Shown: positions 20,767 to 34,507, counted from the stretch's first letter. The stretch is 64,000 bases of DNA from Przewalskia tangutica (GCA_029844215.1 CM056724.1:38292446-38356445), one strand, 5' to 3'. Notes: a model not told the origin generated them from the sequence alone. Numbers and translations are program-made.

Positions 20767-20780
20767 AAAGAGGGACAAGC
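20767..20780 (+). promoter_or_regulatory. E3 polypurine tract
   Basis: AAAGAGGGACAAGC precedes TGTTGACACC of the 3' LTR. It is purine-rich with two C interruptions, which resembles the tracts of Ogre elements. Confidence 0.7.
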
Positions 20781-22022
20781 TGTTGACACCCAATTTTGAC
20801 CCATCTTTTAGTCATTTCTTGCAATTTTAAGCATTTTAGGACACCGCATTTTAATCATCATGTTTTGCATTTTTTACATAATATTCTATGTTTATTTTTT
20901 CACAAAATGGCATTGCATCTTTTATTTTAAATTAAGCATGATGTCTTTGTTAATATTATGTTTCTATTATTATTACACCGTCGTTTTATTTTATTAATGT
21001 TTTCATCTCTTTAAATAATTAATTGACATCCCGTTTTTACTTTTAATTAGGCATTAAATATTTCTTAAATATTGTATTTTATTATTATTGCATCGACATT
21101 TTTATTTTGATAATTTTGTACCTTTAAATAATTGTTCTTTTAAATAATAAACCCGCTTTGCATTTTTGTCAAACCAGTCCAGTCTGAAGCACAATCTGGA
21201 TCAATCTAATCCGCCGAAAATCGAAGCCCAAACTGAGGCCCAAAAATGAGGCCCAGTACACCTTTCATCTTTTCCCCCCAAAATCCAAAACTAAACCTAA
21301 ACCTAATCCCACACTATAAATAAAACTATTCCCTCTCTATTCTAAAAGACCCCCTTTTGCAGATTTTTACACTCTCTCCCTCTCCTATCCCGTCTCCCGC
21401 AGCCCTTGGAGCTCCAGCGAACACGAACCCCACCAACTCTAACAAACGGTGAATCGTCGTACTCACAGACCAACAACCCACAACACCGTTATTCTCATCT
21501 TCTTCTCTCGCCCGTGCGCCGTCTGACCCGATGTAACAAAGCTCCATCAACACTACTTCGGCGAACCACCACCTGTTCTGTTAACAACCAACGAAACAAC
21601 ATTAAACAACCAGCTTCACTACAATGAACTTCACACCACCACCACTTGCTCTTTAAAACTCCGACGACATTCTGAAAATTCGGCATCAATGGTGTTATTC
21701 CGGCGAACTGCTACCATTTTCGGGACTGGTTTTGACATTTTAGCCCTTTACGTTTTGAGTTTTCCGGCGACTGGCGGAGAGCTCCGGCGAGTTGGGTTGC
21801 CATCGTTCATGTTTTTCCAATGAGATTTTATGTCATCTCCCACAACTGTTGTGCTCGTTTGTTAGCTAAGTTTTCATTACTGTTTGAATTGATTTGTTTA
21901 TACTTTTCCTGTGAGTTTAGTTTCACTATCATTGTGCTATTTACATATTATTCTTTAACATTGCATTTACAAATGATATTAGTTTTGTGTTCAGAGAATA
22001 CTTTCGGCAACCAATGATATTG
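20781..22022 (+). repeat. E3 3' LTR, segment a
   Basis: It aligns with 3055-4371 of the 5' LTR, with small deletions. The TATA box is at 21315-21322. The last five bases, TATTG (22018-22022), are the left TSD of E5. The LTR resumes at 41272. Confidence 0.93.
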
Positions 22023-24313
22023 TGTTACACCCCGTAAGTCCAGGACATGTATAAGAGAATGTACGTAAGGAAACAAGACTTGGAAATTAGTACGAAAGGA
22101 AGAATGGTTTTTCCGACGGAAAATCTTTCGGACGTCGGAAAGGAAAAATGTTCGTTGTTGAGAATTGGATTCTCAAAATGTATTATTTGAAGAGTATGGA
22201 ACTTATTAATATTATGGAAATTTATTTTTACGGATTTGGTCACGTGGGGCCCCAGGAATTTTACGTTTGTGGGGCCACGAGGGTTCTGAATTTTATGGAC
22301 GAATGAGAGGGCGACACGTGGCACCCCCACATGGCTTGGTCGAAATTTATGCAAGGGTTTAATGGTCATTGACCATCTTGGAAGATAAGTCTTGCAAGCT
22401 TGATATTGTTGACAAGTCAACTTGTCCACCTAGGCTTGATCCAAGTGAAACTCATCCTAACCTTACATTTGTTTAAGTCTAAGCCCTCCATTATGTTATA
22501 AGTATACTACTAGTAGCAAGACTTGACATTTTACACTTAGAAAAATTTGAGAACCTTGTGCTAGCTTGAAGAAGCTCTCGGGTTTGCCAATAGTCCCACA
22601 CAAAAATTTGTAGTTTTGATCCATTAGCCACAAGACTTTAACCCAATGTCCCTTAGGGTATTGTAAGGATATCTCAATAGAAAGATTTCGGAAAAAACGC
22701 ATTTTTACGTTAGTCGCAAGGCGAAAACTAAGGGAGTTCTTCAACTTTGAAGTTGGAAGTTGAATATGGGTTCTTCATAGGCCTCTAAGGAGTGCTTGGA
22801 GCGGATTGGAACCTAAGGAAAGGAGCTAAGAATTGCTAAGGCGCGACTTTGAAATCTTGGAAATTTTAAGGGCTTGGAAAGGTATAAATTTTGTCGTTTT
22901 AGCAATTAAGTTTACTTATTGATTGTAGCTTTGGATATTGCAAGCATGAGTTAATTATTATGTAGTTGGATATGTTTATTGGCTATTGGAACCCTAATCC
23001 GGAAACTAGCATGTTTAGCCTTAAGTTTGGAAATTCAAGTTGATTATTCGTTTAAGTCGTCGCATGTTGTGTAGGAAGGAAATTGTAGTTGTTGAAGTTG
23101 TGTATGACTATATAACATGTTAGACCCTAGAACTTGGAATTTTAAAAGGATTGGAAAAGACTTTGAATTGTTAGTATGTAGTTGGCCGAGAATGGCTTGG
23201 AGTTTTAAGCTATTTTGTATGAATTGTTGGGCGGAATTTTTAACGTATTGTTAGGCGTGTAATACCCTTTGTTTGTTTGTTGTTTGGAGCCTTAAATGTG
23301 GCTTGTTGGTTATTGTATTCGGCCTTGAAAAGGTGGCAAAGTGAGTAGAAACAAAGGAAGTCTTTGCGATTTTCCGTAGAATTAGAGACCAAATACTTAG
23401 TATTATTCTACGTTAGAGACTAGAAGATTGATAGTCTTGTTGTGACCATTATAGGTTGAAACTTCTACGCAGCGTATTCGGCTTAGCTTGAGGAATTAGC
23501 GAAAAGGTATGTGAACTATCTCCTCTTCTAGCATGATTCCTTAGAATAAAGAAAGTAAGTTCTACTCCTTGAATGATCCATTCCTTGCTTATATTTGGAT
23601 TGCCTAAAATAGAATTAGTTCTATGTAATTCCTTGAGTGTACTTTGATGTTTAAATTGTAAGTAGTATAATCCATTTCCTTAGGGAAGTTTGGATTCTTA
23701 AAAGTGAAGGTATTTTTCTTAAAGTACATAGAGACTTGAAAAAGAAGTGGTTTCCAAATCTTTTGGCTAGTGCCTTAGTTCTAAAACCTAAAGGTCATTA
23801 TAATGACTTTAGGGGAGTCAAAGGAGTGATTTACTTAGTTGATTTAAAAGAGGAGAAATGACATGATTTAAGAGAAGTAACTTGCGTTAAGGGTGAAGTT
23901 ACTTGAGGTTTAAAAAGTAGAAGAAAACTTGTTTTCTAACTATTAAGAGACTTGAAGTATTTTGAAAGTTAAGAACTTGATTTACAAGTATGTGATACTT
24001 GGTTTTAATAGTATAAGTCTCTTGGGTATTGAAGGAATGGATACGTCTAAAACCATAAAGGGTTATAACGGCTTTATGGGAAGTTGGTTATAACGGCTTT
24101 ATGGAAGGTTTAGAAAGTTGTCTATTTTGATTAAATCGGCATAAGTTGCCTAGATTGTGAAAATTTGAAGTTACTTGATTTCAAGCTTTGAAATGAGTTT
24201 TCTAAAAATGTAGTAACTTACTTTGAAAAATAGACACGCCTTGATACTACGGGTGTTAGTATCTTGGGGCTTTACATAGAAAGGAGTCTTTTATAAAAGA
24301 ATGTACGTACGTA

Positions 24314-24646
24314 GTACTTTGGCTTGATAAATTGAGAATTTGTCTAAGTGTGCCTTGATAAGTACTTTGACTTGTTAAAAGAGAATTATTCTATGTATGC
24401 CTTGATTAGTACTTTGGCTTGATAAAATGAGAATTTATTCTATTTGTGCCCGGATAAGTTCTTTGGCTTGTTAAATGAGAATTTATTCTATTTGTGCCCT
24501 GATAAGTACTTTGGCTTGTTAAATGAGAATTTATTCTATTTGTGCCCTGATAAGTACTTTGTCTTGTTAAATGAGAATTATCCTATGTGTGCCTTGATAA
24601 GTAATTTGGCTTGGTTAATTGAGAACTTGCCTATATGTGCTGGTAA
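24314..24646 (+). repeat. 48-bp tandem array in E5 5' LTR
   Basis: There are seven units of 46-49 bp starting GTACTTTGGCTTGTTAAATG and ending GTGCCCTGATAA. Since 48 is a multiple of three, a periodic 16-residue peptide appears in one frame; this is a by-product. The same array is at 39717-40050 in the 3' LTR and, in reverse, at 26232-26600 and 31671-32030 in E6. Confidence 0.88.
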
Positions 24647-24818
24647 TAGCCTTTGAGTGCAAGTATTATGTTTTATTAAGTTTCCGCGACTCTCGGTTGA
24701 AGGGTCGGCCGTCTTGTTGTAAGTTACTGGGACGTACCGACAGTGATGTGGGATTCCACGGGTATGCTTCCGTTACTTGTAGTACTTGGGTTAAATTCCC
24801 GGATTTTTTTTATAGAAG

Positions 24819-24823
24819 ACATG
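24819..24823. repeat. E6 target-site duplication, left copy (ACATG)
   Basis: ACATG precedes TGTCACGACC and is repeated at 34503-34507. The intact E5 3' LTR reads across this site at 40224-40228. Confidence 0.95.
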
Positions 24824-25699
24824 TGTCACGACCCGACCCGGGATCGCGGCGTGCCTACACAGGCACCTTCTGAGTAAACATCGGAGAAAATCAGCGAACA
24901 TACATGAAACTTAAAAATAAAACATCGTAAGTAAAACAACAAGGTTAGCGATAGGGATACCTTCACGAACATATATAAAAACAACCAAGCGATTGCCTCC
25001 TTTCTTTTACAAAGCGACCCACAATATGTGACTACGGACCTCTAAGAGTTTTAACAACCACGTGGCGGGACGGGGCCGCCATACCACGAATGAACATAAC
25101 CGTGACAACTCCGAACAGGAGCCATTCAACTTCTGAGCCGGATCCTAAGCTCGCGGATCCAATCGTGTACCTAAACTGCGGGCATGAACGCGGCCCGAAG
25201 AAGTCGATAACAGTGCGAATATGGAGCAGAATATAACGTCTGATAAACAAATCATAAGCGTACAAAAGAATGACAAGGACAAGTATAAAAATACATACGG
25301 ATCTGCCGTGTCATTACCACTTATGAACTTAATTGTACCTTATTATCCTTTCCATTCCCAATAAAAGTTATAGTCACATTCTTACGTGCATTATTAGAAA
25401 AAGAATCATTAAGTTCATTACCATATAACTTACTTATCTTTCATAACATAGTCCGCCCACTACGGAGGGACACATATACTACCCGACCCAATGGGACGCG
25501 ATCAAATCACACTAATATCAAAGCATGCCCGTGGAATCCCCATCGCATCGTGACTATTAGTGTAAAATATAACCATGTGACGCGCGCGTGGCATCCCACC
25601 TCGTCGGCGTACACATACACAATACATATATATATATATCACGCGTGGAATCCCATCACTGCGCCGATCCGGTATAATAATACACCAATAGGCATACAT

Positions 25700-26020
25700 G
25701 AACACCAAGTCCCACCGGTGGTATAGCGTCTTGAGGTCTACTCACTTATACTCTTACCTGGAGAAGGTGGTAAAGCGGTGGTATAGCATCTTGGGGGTCT
25801 ACCCCTCACTTATACTCTTACCCTGGAGAAGGTGGTATAACGTCTTGGGGCTTGCCCTCATTTATACTCTTACCCTATCTCGACCGGTCGTCAAACAACA
25901 CATAAAGCAGGTGGTACAGCGTCTTGGGGGTTTACCCCTCACTTATACTCTTACCCTGGAGAAGGTGGTATAACGTCTTGGGGTTTGCCCCTCATTTATA
26001 CTCTTACCCTATCTCGACCG
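25700..26020 (-). repeat. 54-bp tandem array in E6 3' LTR
   Basis: The repeated core is CTTATACTCTTACCCTGGAG then AAGGTGGTATAACGTCTTGG. Some units are joined by a segment with ATCTCGACCG. Homologues lie at 31270-31460 (E6 5' LTR), 34545-34842 and 40259-40555 (E5 LTRs). Copy number differs between the four sites. Confidence 0.82.
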
Positions 26021-26231
26021 ACCATCAAACAAGACATAAGCACTACCATGTCTTTTATAAAATCCGGGAATTTAACCCAAGTGCTACAAATAACGGAAGC
26101 ATACCCGTGGAATCCCACATCACTGTCGGTACGTCCAAGTAACTTATAACAAGACAGCCGGCCCTCCAACCGAGAGTCGCGGCATCGTAATAAAACATAA
26201 TACTTGCACTCAAAGGCTATCACCAGCACAC

Positions 26232-26600
26232 ATAGGCTAATTCTCAATTAACAAGCCAAAGTACTTATCGGGGCACAAATAGAATAATTCTCATTTAACA
26301 AGCCAACGTACTTATCGGGGCACAATTAGAATAATTCTCATTTAACAAGCCAAAGTACTTATCGGGGCACAAATAGAATAATTCTCATTTAACAAGCCAA
26401 AGTACTTATCGGGGCACAAATAGAATAATTCTCATTTAACAAGCCAAAGTACTTATCGGGGCACAAATAGAATAATTCTCATTTAACAAGCCAACGTACT
26501 TATCGGGGCACAATTAGAATAATTCTCATTTAACAAGCCAACGTACTTATCAAGGCATCACATAGAATTATTCTCAATTAAACAGGCCAAAGTACTACGT
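26232..26600 (-). repeat. 47-bp tandem array in E6 3' LTR
   Basis: There are about eight units of GTACTTATCGGGGCACAAAT plus AGAATAATTCTCATTTAACA and AGCCAAA, the reverse complement of the E5 48-bp unit. The units are more uniform than in E5, suggesting recent homogenisation. Confidence 0.9.
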
Positions 26601-29076
26601 ACGTACATTCTTTTCAAAAGACCCCTTTCCAAATAAAACTTCCCCGATACTAACAACCGTAGTATCAAGTCCTATTCACCTTTCAAGACAAGTCACAATA
26701 CCTTTTTAGAAAATACAATTACCGGCTTCTAAATCAAGTGACTTCCTTATTTAAAACCTTAAGCAATTGGTACCTTTAAAACAATTTGCCCTTCCTTAAC
26801 ACAAGTTATTTCTTTGCTTACTATATTAGAGAAAAACCATCCTCTTAACCTTCCATAAAGTCGTTATAACCGACTTCCCATAAAGCCGTTATAACCCTTT
26901 ATGGTTTAGACCAACACGTTCATTTTATAACCAAGAGACTTCTACTTTTTGAAACCAAGTATTAAAATACTTTCAAATAAATTCTCATAACTTTCAAAAA
27001 TACAAATAGTCTCTTAACCCTTAGAAAACAAGTGACTCCTTTTATTATAAAACCTTAGGCAATTAATGCCTTAAAACAAGTGGTCTTTTCACTAAAATCA
27101 AATCACTTATCTTTCCATAAAGCAAATATAACTAACTTCCCATAAAGCCGTTATATTCACTTTATACCTTAGCCCAAAAACAATTTCCTATCCAAGGGAC
27201 TTATACGTTTAAAACGGAACAAGTATCACCTACTTTAAAACTCTTCAAGTCCCTTAACTTTAATAACACTTAAGACATCCTTTATACTTTCAAAGAAGTG
27301 AGTTAATCTCCCAACTCACCCGACTTGGCTATTCACAAACTAGTAAAGGATATCAGGTGTTGTCGTCTAGTACTACATCGTGCAACTAGTCATGCTCAAA
27401 GATAGGAAAAGTTCTACATAGAGTAGATCACACAACTACCTCTTAACTTCTAAGAGTAACAGGAAACATGAAATGATACCACCGGTATATTCCATACATA
27501 GAATCATGCCAAAGGAAGGAAGAGGTTCACATACCTCGCGACGATTGCCGACAAATAGCAAAATGCTCCAAAGTACTCCAACCTTGATAGCTATTCCACT
27601 CTCCAAGTAGGATACGCTATACTTAGTACTTCAACCTATAATGGTCACAATATGTCCATTAACCTTTCACTTCTAACGTAGAATATTTTAGGTGCTAAGT
27701 CACTAAATTCTACGGAAAATCGGACAACACCTCCTTTGTTTCTACTCACTTTGCCACCTTTTTCAAGGCCGAATACAATAACCAAACAGCCCCAATTGGC
27801 TCACAATTTCTATAAGGTACTCCAATACAAATAAAAACTAAATGCCCCAATTGGCTCACAATTTAGAAAGTAGTCCAAAACAAATGAAAAACAAACTAAA
27901 AGTCCAAATTCGGCCACCTTGAGTTCAACCTTACCAATTCTTATCCAATTTCCATTTCAATCCAAATTGGTAGCATAATATGATATCAAGTCGTATTTGA
28001 TTATAACAACCATAATCCTTAAGTAAGTGACATGCGACGATTCAAACGAATAATCAACTTGAATTGTAGTCTTAAGGCTAACATGCTAGTTTTCGGATTA
28101 GGGTTCCAATTGTCAATAAACATATCAAACTTCATACTATATAACACATGCTTGCTAAAATCCATAGCTACAACAATAAGTAAGTCTTAACTACTAAAGC
28201 GACAAAATTTATACCTTTCCAAGCCCTTAAAATTTCCAAGATTTCAAAGTCGCGCCTTAGCAATTCTTAGCTCCTTTCCTTAGGTTCCAATCCGCTCCAA
28301 GCACTCGTAGGGCCTATGAAGAATCCATCTTCAAGTTCCAACTTCAAAGTTGAAGAACTCCCTTAGTTTCCGCCTTGCGACTAACGTAAAAATGCGTTTT
28401 TTCCGAAATCTTTCTATTGAGATAACCTTACAATACCCTTGGGGACATTGGGTTAAAGTCTTGTGAACAATGGATCAAAACTACAAAAATTTTGTGTGGA
28501 TAATGCACTAAAGCCGAGAGCCTCTTCATGCTAGCTTAAGGTTCTCAAATTTTTTCTAAGTGTTGGAGACTTAGTCTTACACTAGGTTAGTATATATAAC
28601 ACAATGGATGGCTTAGACTTAAACAAATGTGAGGCTAGGATTAAAATCACATGGATCAAGCTTATGTGGCAAGTTGACTTGTCAACAAAATCAAGCTTGC
28701 AAGACATATCTTCCAAGATGGTCAATGACCATTATACCCTTGCATAAATTTTGACCAAGGCATGTGGGGGTGCCACGTGTCGCCCTCTCATTTATCCATA
28801 AAATTCCGTAACCCTCGTGGGCCCCACAAAACGTAAAATTCCTCGGGTGGGCCCCACGTGACCAAATCCGTAAAAATAAATTTCCATAATATTACTAAGT
28901 CCCATACTCTTCAAATAATGTATTTTGAGAATCCAATTCTGAACAACGAACATTTTTCCTTTCCGACATTCTAAGATTTTCGTCGGAAAAACAATTCTTC
29001 CTTTCGTACTAATTTCCAAGTCTTGTTTCCTTACGTACATTCTCTTATACATGTCCTGGACTTACGGGGTGTAACA

Positions 29077-29112
29077 TTCTTCCCCCCTTAGAAACATTCG
29101 TCCCCGAATGTT
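29077..29112 (-). promoter_or_regulatory. E6 polypurine tract and pre-PPT hairpin
   Basis: Read on the minus strand, AACATTCG-GGGA-CGAATGTT (29112-29093) is followed by TTCTAAGGGGGGAAGAA (to 29077) and the LTR start at 29076. It has the same layout as E4, with a 4-base loop. Confidence 0.9.
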
Positions 29113-30367
29113 CTTAGTCGGTTGCCAAGCTATACACACGGCACAATCTACATACTATGCCTATCAATCAAAACTGCACAAGACCAACGATGCCACATAT
29201 GGCAACCACAACATACGTAAACATAACAACGGACCTTCCGTCCGTGGTCCCTGCTCACAATACTCGAAGGTTACAGTCTTCCCCAAACACGGGATTCCTT
29301 AGAGGTTCATTTCTTTCCTTACTTGTCATACCTTTTCATACTTTCAAACTTATCTAGTACACGTACAAAATCTCAAATATTGTTTCTATTCTCCAATCCT
29401 TGGAGTTACTATCCAAACTTGGCCATATAGTTACTTACATTCCCGTTAAGGCTCTTACCGGTCCTTACGACCTAGTTTCGTGGAACGTCCACGAACTCGT
29501 ACAATGATCAACTAGACTTGGGCCTTGCGCCCGTGACCCGTCGCGTAAGAACTACTACCAACTGATCCCACTCCATTCCAGGCCATGGGAGACGTGCGAG
29601 TCCTTAACCACTCGGCGTCGCTTAACTCTTATCCTAGGTCTGACTTAAAATCTTATTGCCAGAGAAAGCCTTATATACCTAAGGTCTCGGCAGTAATCAA
29701 TATTCTTAGGCTCGCAATTTCCATGCACCAAGCCTACCTTATCGATCCCCACGTGGCGGGTACAAAACTTCTCATAAAACTAAAGCCATGTTGTCTCGAT
29801 CACCACAACCATTACTTACTCTATACGGACCTCATCCGTACAATTTCTTAAACTACTACGCGGCTTAATCTATTAACATGACATTCCGCTAGGATTCTTA
29901 ACATGGCTTCTTAAGGGTTCACTACCCTATCGCATGGCTCATCCTTTCCCAATCATCTCAAATAAAACATAAGATCTTGGCGAGAATTCATTAACTATTC
30001 CATACCTTCCTGTATATAGTTAGTCTTTACAATTCTGGAAATCTAACATCATTCTAGGCAACACGTCGACCGACTCATACATAACTCCGTATAGATGTAT
30101 GTCACAATACCAACTATACTAAAATCATTACCAACTGGATACGCAATCCACATAGTCCTTCCGGGTCACTGCGCCTTTCGTGCTGCAATCAACATAACTT
30201 GTTAGGGAGGATGACCACAACAATACAACTCTATCGCACGATCTCGGGTGAGAAGAATGGAAACCAACTCTAAATGTCCTGCAGCCTCCGATTATAGATG
30301 TGGTGCATAACACACCGATAATCAAGACTCTACTAGACACGATGCGTAGACACTTTCCGAGACTAAG
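29113..30367 (-). other. E6 internal region, non-coding
   Basis: The region is about 1.25 kb with no recognisable gag or pol. The part near 30130-30367 is the conserved leader (blocks GTCTTGATTATCGG and CACTCTGAGATCGTGC-like CTCACCCGAGATCGTGC on the minus strand). The rest resembles the 3' interior of E5 (36990-37400). Short open frames such as 29585-29851 show no known domain. Confidence 0.75.
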
Positions 30368-30379
30368 CGCTCGATACCA
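30368..30379 (-). promoter_or_regulatory. E6 primer binding site
   Basis: On the minus strand TGGTATCGAGCG follows the LTR end after AAAG. It corresponds to TGGTATCAGAGC of E4 with a lost base. It is the initiator tRNA-Met type. Confidence 0.85.
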
Positions 30380-30383
30380 CTTT

Positions 30384-33300
30384 TGTCACGACCCGACCGA
30401 TCGCGGCGGTGCCCTACACAGGCACCGCTTACGTAAACATCGAGAAAATCAGCGGAACATACACGAAACTTAAAAATAAAACATCGTAAGTAAAGCAACG
30501 AGTTAGCCGATGAGGCTACCTTCCGAACATATATAAAAACAACCAAGCGATTGCCTCCTTTCTTTTTACAAACCGACCTGATATGTGACTACGGACCTCC
30601 AAGAGTTTTAACAACCACTGTGGCGGGACAGGGCCCCGCCATACCCCTGAATGAACATAAACGTGACAACTCCGGAACACTGGAGCCATCTCAACTTGCT
30701 GAACCGGGATCCTAAGCTCGCGGATCCACAATCGTACCTAAACTGCGGGCATTTAACGCGGCCACGAAGAAGTCGATAACAATTAGAATATGGAACAGAA
30801 TATAACGTACAGTAAACAAATCATAACTGTACAAAAGAATGACAAGGACAAGTATAAAAATACATACCAGATCCTGCCGTGTCATTACCACTTATGAACT
30901 TAATTGTACCTTATTATCCTTTCCATTCCCAATAAAAGTTATAGTCACATTCTTACGTACATTATTAGAAAAAGAATCATTAAGTTCATTACCATATAAC
31001 TTACTTATCTTTCATAACATAGTCCGGCCCACTACGGAGGGACACATATACTACCCGGCCCAATCTGGGACGCGATCAAGTCACACTAATATCAAAGCAT
31101 GCCCGTGGAATCCCCATCATCGTCGACTATTAGTGTAAAATATAACCATGTGACGCGCGTGGCATCCCACCTCACCGTCGTGCATACATACACAATACAT
31201 ATATATATATCCCGCCGTGGAATCCACATCACCGCCGATCCGGTATAATAATACACCAATAGGCATACATGAACACCAAGTCCCACCGGTGGTATAGCGT
31301 CTTGGGGGTCTACCCCTCACTTATACTCTTACCCTGGAGAATGTGGTAAAGCAGGTGGTACATCATCTTGAGGTCTACCCGCCTTATACTCTTACCCGGA
31401 GAAGGTGGTATAACGTCTTGGGGTTTGCCCCTCATTTATACTCTTACCCTATCTCGACCGACCATCAAACAAGACATAAGCACTACCATGTCTTTTATAA
31501 AATCCGGGAATTTAACCCAAGTGCTACAAATAACGGAAGCATACCCGTGGAATCCCAAATCACTGTCGGTACGTCCAAGTAACTTATAACAAGACAGCCG
31601 GCCCTCGAGAGTCGCGGCATCGTAATAAAACATAATACTTGCACTCAAAGGCTATCACCAGCACACATAGGCTAATTCTCAATTAACAAGCCAAAGTACT
31701 TATCGGGGCACAAATAGAATAATTCTCATTTAACAAGCCAACGTACTTATCGGGGCATAATTAGAATAATTCTCATTTAACAAGCCAAAGTACTTATCGG
31801 GGCACAAATAGAATAATTCTCATTTAACAAGCCAAAGTACTTATCGGGGCACAAATAGAATAATTCTCATTTAACAAGCCAAAGTACTTATCGGGGCACA
31901 AATAGAATAATTCTCATTTAACAAGCCAACGTACTTATCGGGGCACAATTAGAATAATTCTCATTTAACAAGCCAACGTACTTAACAAGGCATCACATAG
32001 AATTATTCTCAATTAAACAGGCCAAAGTACTCCGTACGTACATTCTTTTCAAAAGACCCCTTTCCAAATAAAACTTCCCCGATACTAACAACCGTAGTAT
32101 CAAGTCCTATTCACCTTTCAAGACAAGTCACAATACCTTTTTAGAAAATACAATTACCGGCTTCTAAATCAAGTGACTTCCTTATTTAAAACCTTAAGCA
32201 ATTGGTACCTTTAAAACAATTTGCCCTTCCTTAACACAAGTTATTTCTTTGCTTACTATATTAGAGAAAAACCATCCTCTTAACCTTCCATAAAGCCGTT
32301 ATAACCGAATTCCCATAAAGCCGTTATAACCCTTTATGGTTTAGACCAACACGTTCATTTTATAACCAAGAGACTTCTACTTTTTGAAACCAAGTATTAA
32401 AATACTTTCAAATAAATTCTCATAACTTTCAAAAATACAAATAGTCTCTTAACCCTTAGAAAACAAGTGACTCCTTTTATTATAAAACCTTAGGCAATTA
32501 ATGCCTTAAAACAAGTGGCCTTTTCACTAAAATCAAATCACTTATCTTTCCATAAAGCAAATATAACTAACTTCCCATAAAGCCGTTATATTCACTTTAT
32601 ACCTTAGCCCAAAAACAATTTCCTATCCAAGGGACTTATACGTTTAAAACGGAACAAGTATCACCTACTTTAAAACTCTTCAAGTCCCTTAACTTTAATA
32701 ACACTTAAGACATCCTTTATACTTTCAAAGAAGTGAGTTAATCTCCCAACTCACCCGACTTGGCTATTCACAAACTAGTAAAGGATATCAGGTGTTGACG
32801 TCTCTGGTACTACATACGTGCAACTAGTCATGCTCAAAGATAGGAAAAGTTCTACATAGAGTAGATCACACAACTACCTCTTAACTTCTAAGAGTAACGG
32901 AAACATGAAATGATACCACCGGTATATTCCATACATAGAATCATGCCAAAGGAAGGAAGAGGTTCACATACCTCGACGATTCTTGACAAATAGCAAAATG
33001 CTCCAAAGTACTCCAACCTTGATAGCTATTCCACTCTCCAAGTAGGATACGCTATACTTAGTACTTCAACCTATAATGGTCACAATATGTCCATTAACCT
33101 TTCACTTCTAACGTAGAATATTTTAGGTGCTAAGTCACTAAATTCTACGGAAAATCTGACAACACCTCCTTTGTTTCTACTCACTTTGCCACCTTTTTCA
33201 AGCCGAATACAATAACCAAACAGCCCCAATTGGCTCACAATTTCTATAAGGTACTCAATACAAATAAAAACTAAACACCCCAATTGGCTCACAATTTAGA

Positions 33301-34502
33301 AAGTAGTCCAAAACAAATGAAAAACAAACTAAAAGTCCAAATTCTACCACCTCAGTTCAACGCACCAATTCTTATCCAATTTCCATTTCAATCCAAATTG
33401 GTAGCATAATATGATATCAAGTCGTATTTGATTATAACAACCATAATCCTTAAGTAAGTGACATGCGACGATTCAAACGAATAATCAACTTGAATTGTAG
33501 TCTTAAGGCTAACATGCTAGTTTTCGGATTAGGGTTCCAATTGTCAATAAACATATCAAACTTCATACTATATAACACATGCTTGCTAAACTCCATAGCT
33601 ACAACAATAAGTAAGTCTTAACTACTAAAGCGACAAAATTTATACCTTTCCAAGCCCTTAAAATTTCCAAGATTTCAAAGTCGCGCCTTAGCAATTCTTA
33701 GCTCCTTTCCTTAGGTTCCAATCCGCTCCAAGCACTCCTGCAGGCCTATGAAGAACCCATCTTCAAGTTCCAACTTCAAAGTTGAAGAACTCCCTTAGTT
33801 TCGCCTTGCGACTAACGTAAAAATCGTTTTTCCAAATCTTTCTATTGAGATAACCTTACAATACCCTTGGGGACATTGGGTTAAAGTCTTGTGAACAATG
33901 GATCAAAACTACAAAAATTTTGTGTGGATAATGCTAAAGCGAGAGCCTCTTCATGCTAGCTTAAGGTTCTCAAATTTTTTCTAAGTGTTGGAGACTTAGT
34001 CTTACACTAGGTTAGTATATATAACACAATGGATGGCTTAGACTTAAACAAATGTGAGGCTAGGATTAAAATCACATGGATCAAGCTTATGTGGCAAGTT
34101 GACTTGTCAACAAAATCAAGCTTGCAAGACTTATCTTCCAAGATGGTTAATGACCATTATACCCTTGCATAAATTTCGACCAAGGCATGTGGGGGTGCCA
34201 CGTGTCGCCCTCTCATTTATCCATAAAATTCCGTAACCCTCGTGGGCCCCACAAAACGTAAAATTCCTCGGGTGGGCCCCACGTGACCAAATCCGTAAAA
34301 ATAAATTTCCATAATATTACTAAGTCCCATACTCTTCAAATAATGTATTTTGAGAATCCATTACGAACAACGAACATTTTTCCTTTCCGACATTCGGAAG
34401 ATTTTCCGTCGGAAAAACAATTCTTCCTTTCGTACTAATTTCCAAGTCTTGTTTCCTTACGTACATTCTCTTATACATGTCCTGGACTTACGGGGTGTAA
34501 CA
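30384..34502 (-). repeat. E6 5' LTR (4119 bp)
   Basis: It pairs with 24824-29076. Most of the body (32040-34500) is nearly identical to its partner; the GC-rich end (30384-30780) differs by many short indels. It contains the 47-bp array (31671-32030) and a shorter 54-bp array (31270-31460). Confidence 0.94.
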
Positions 34503-34507
34503 ACATG

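Larger units (their letters stand above)
22023..24823 (+). repeat. E5 5' LTR, segment a
   Basis: It begins TGTTACACCCCGTAAGTCCA and pairs with 37433 to about 40225. A weak TATA-like GTTATAAGTATAC lies at 22496-22508. It also holds the GTTATAACGGCTTTATGG motif twice (24060-24105) and the palindrome GATACTA-CGGGTGT-TAGTATC (24243-24263). The last five bases ACATG are the left TSD of E6. Confidence 0.93.
24824..29076 (-). repeat. E6 3' LTR (4253 bp)
   Basis: On the minus strand it runs TGTTACACCCCGTAAGTCCA (29076) to CGTGACA (24824). A TATA-like GTTATATATA is at 28591-28600 (minus), with counterpart at 34015-34024 in the 5' LTR. It contains the 47-bp array (26232-26600), a 54-bp array (about 25700-26020), the palindrome GATACTA-ACAACCG-TAGTATC (26646-26666) and two CATAAAG(C/T)CGTTATAA motifs. 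It is about 130 bp longer than the 5' LTR, mainly from more 54-bp repeat sequence. Confidence 0.94.
24824..34502 (-). mobile_element. E6: LTR-rich non-autonomous element, same family as E5
   Basis: It is bounded by ACATG duplications. On the minus strand: 5' LTR 34502-30384 (4119 bp), primer site, leader, 1.3 kb of non-coding interior, hairpin, PPT, 3' LTR 29076-24824 (4253 bp). Only about 13 percent of the element is internal. There is no gag or pol. It lies in the 5' LTR of E5, in opposite orientation, and is the most recent event of this stack. Confidence 0.95.

Noticed and set aside
24314..24646. Periodic 16-residue peptide (MCPDKYFGLLNENLFYL type) as a repeat protein
   Set aside because: It is the translation of the 48-bp LTR minisatellite. 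The E6 copies of the array have 47-bp units, which break the frame, so there is no sign of protein-level selection.
29585..29851. 88-codon frame in E6 as an accessory gene
   Set aside because: It lies antisense to the element, has no recognisable domain, and the homologous stretch in E5 does not keep it open.
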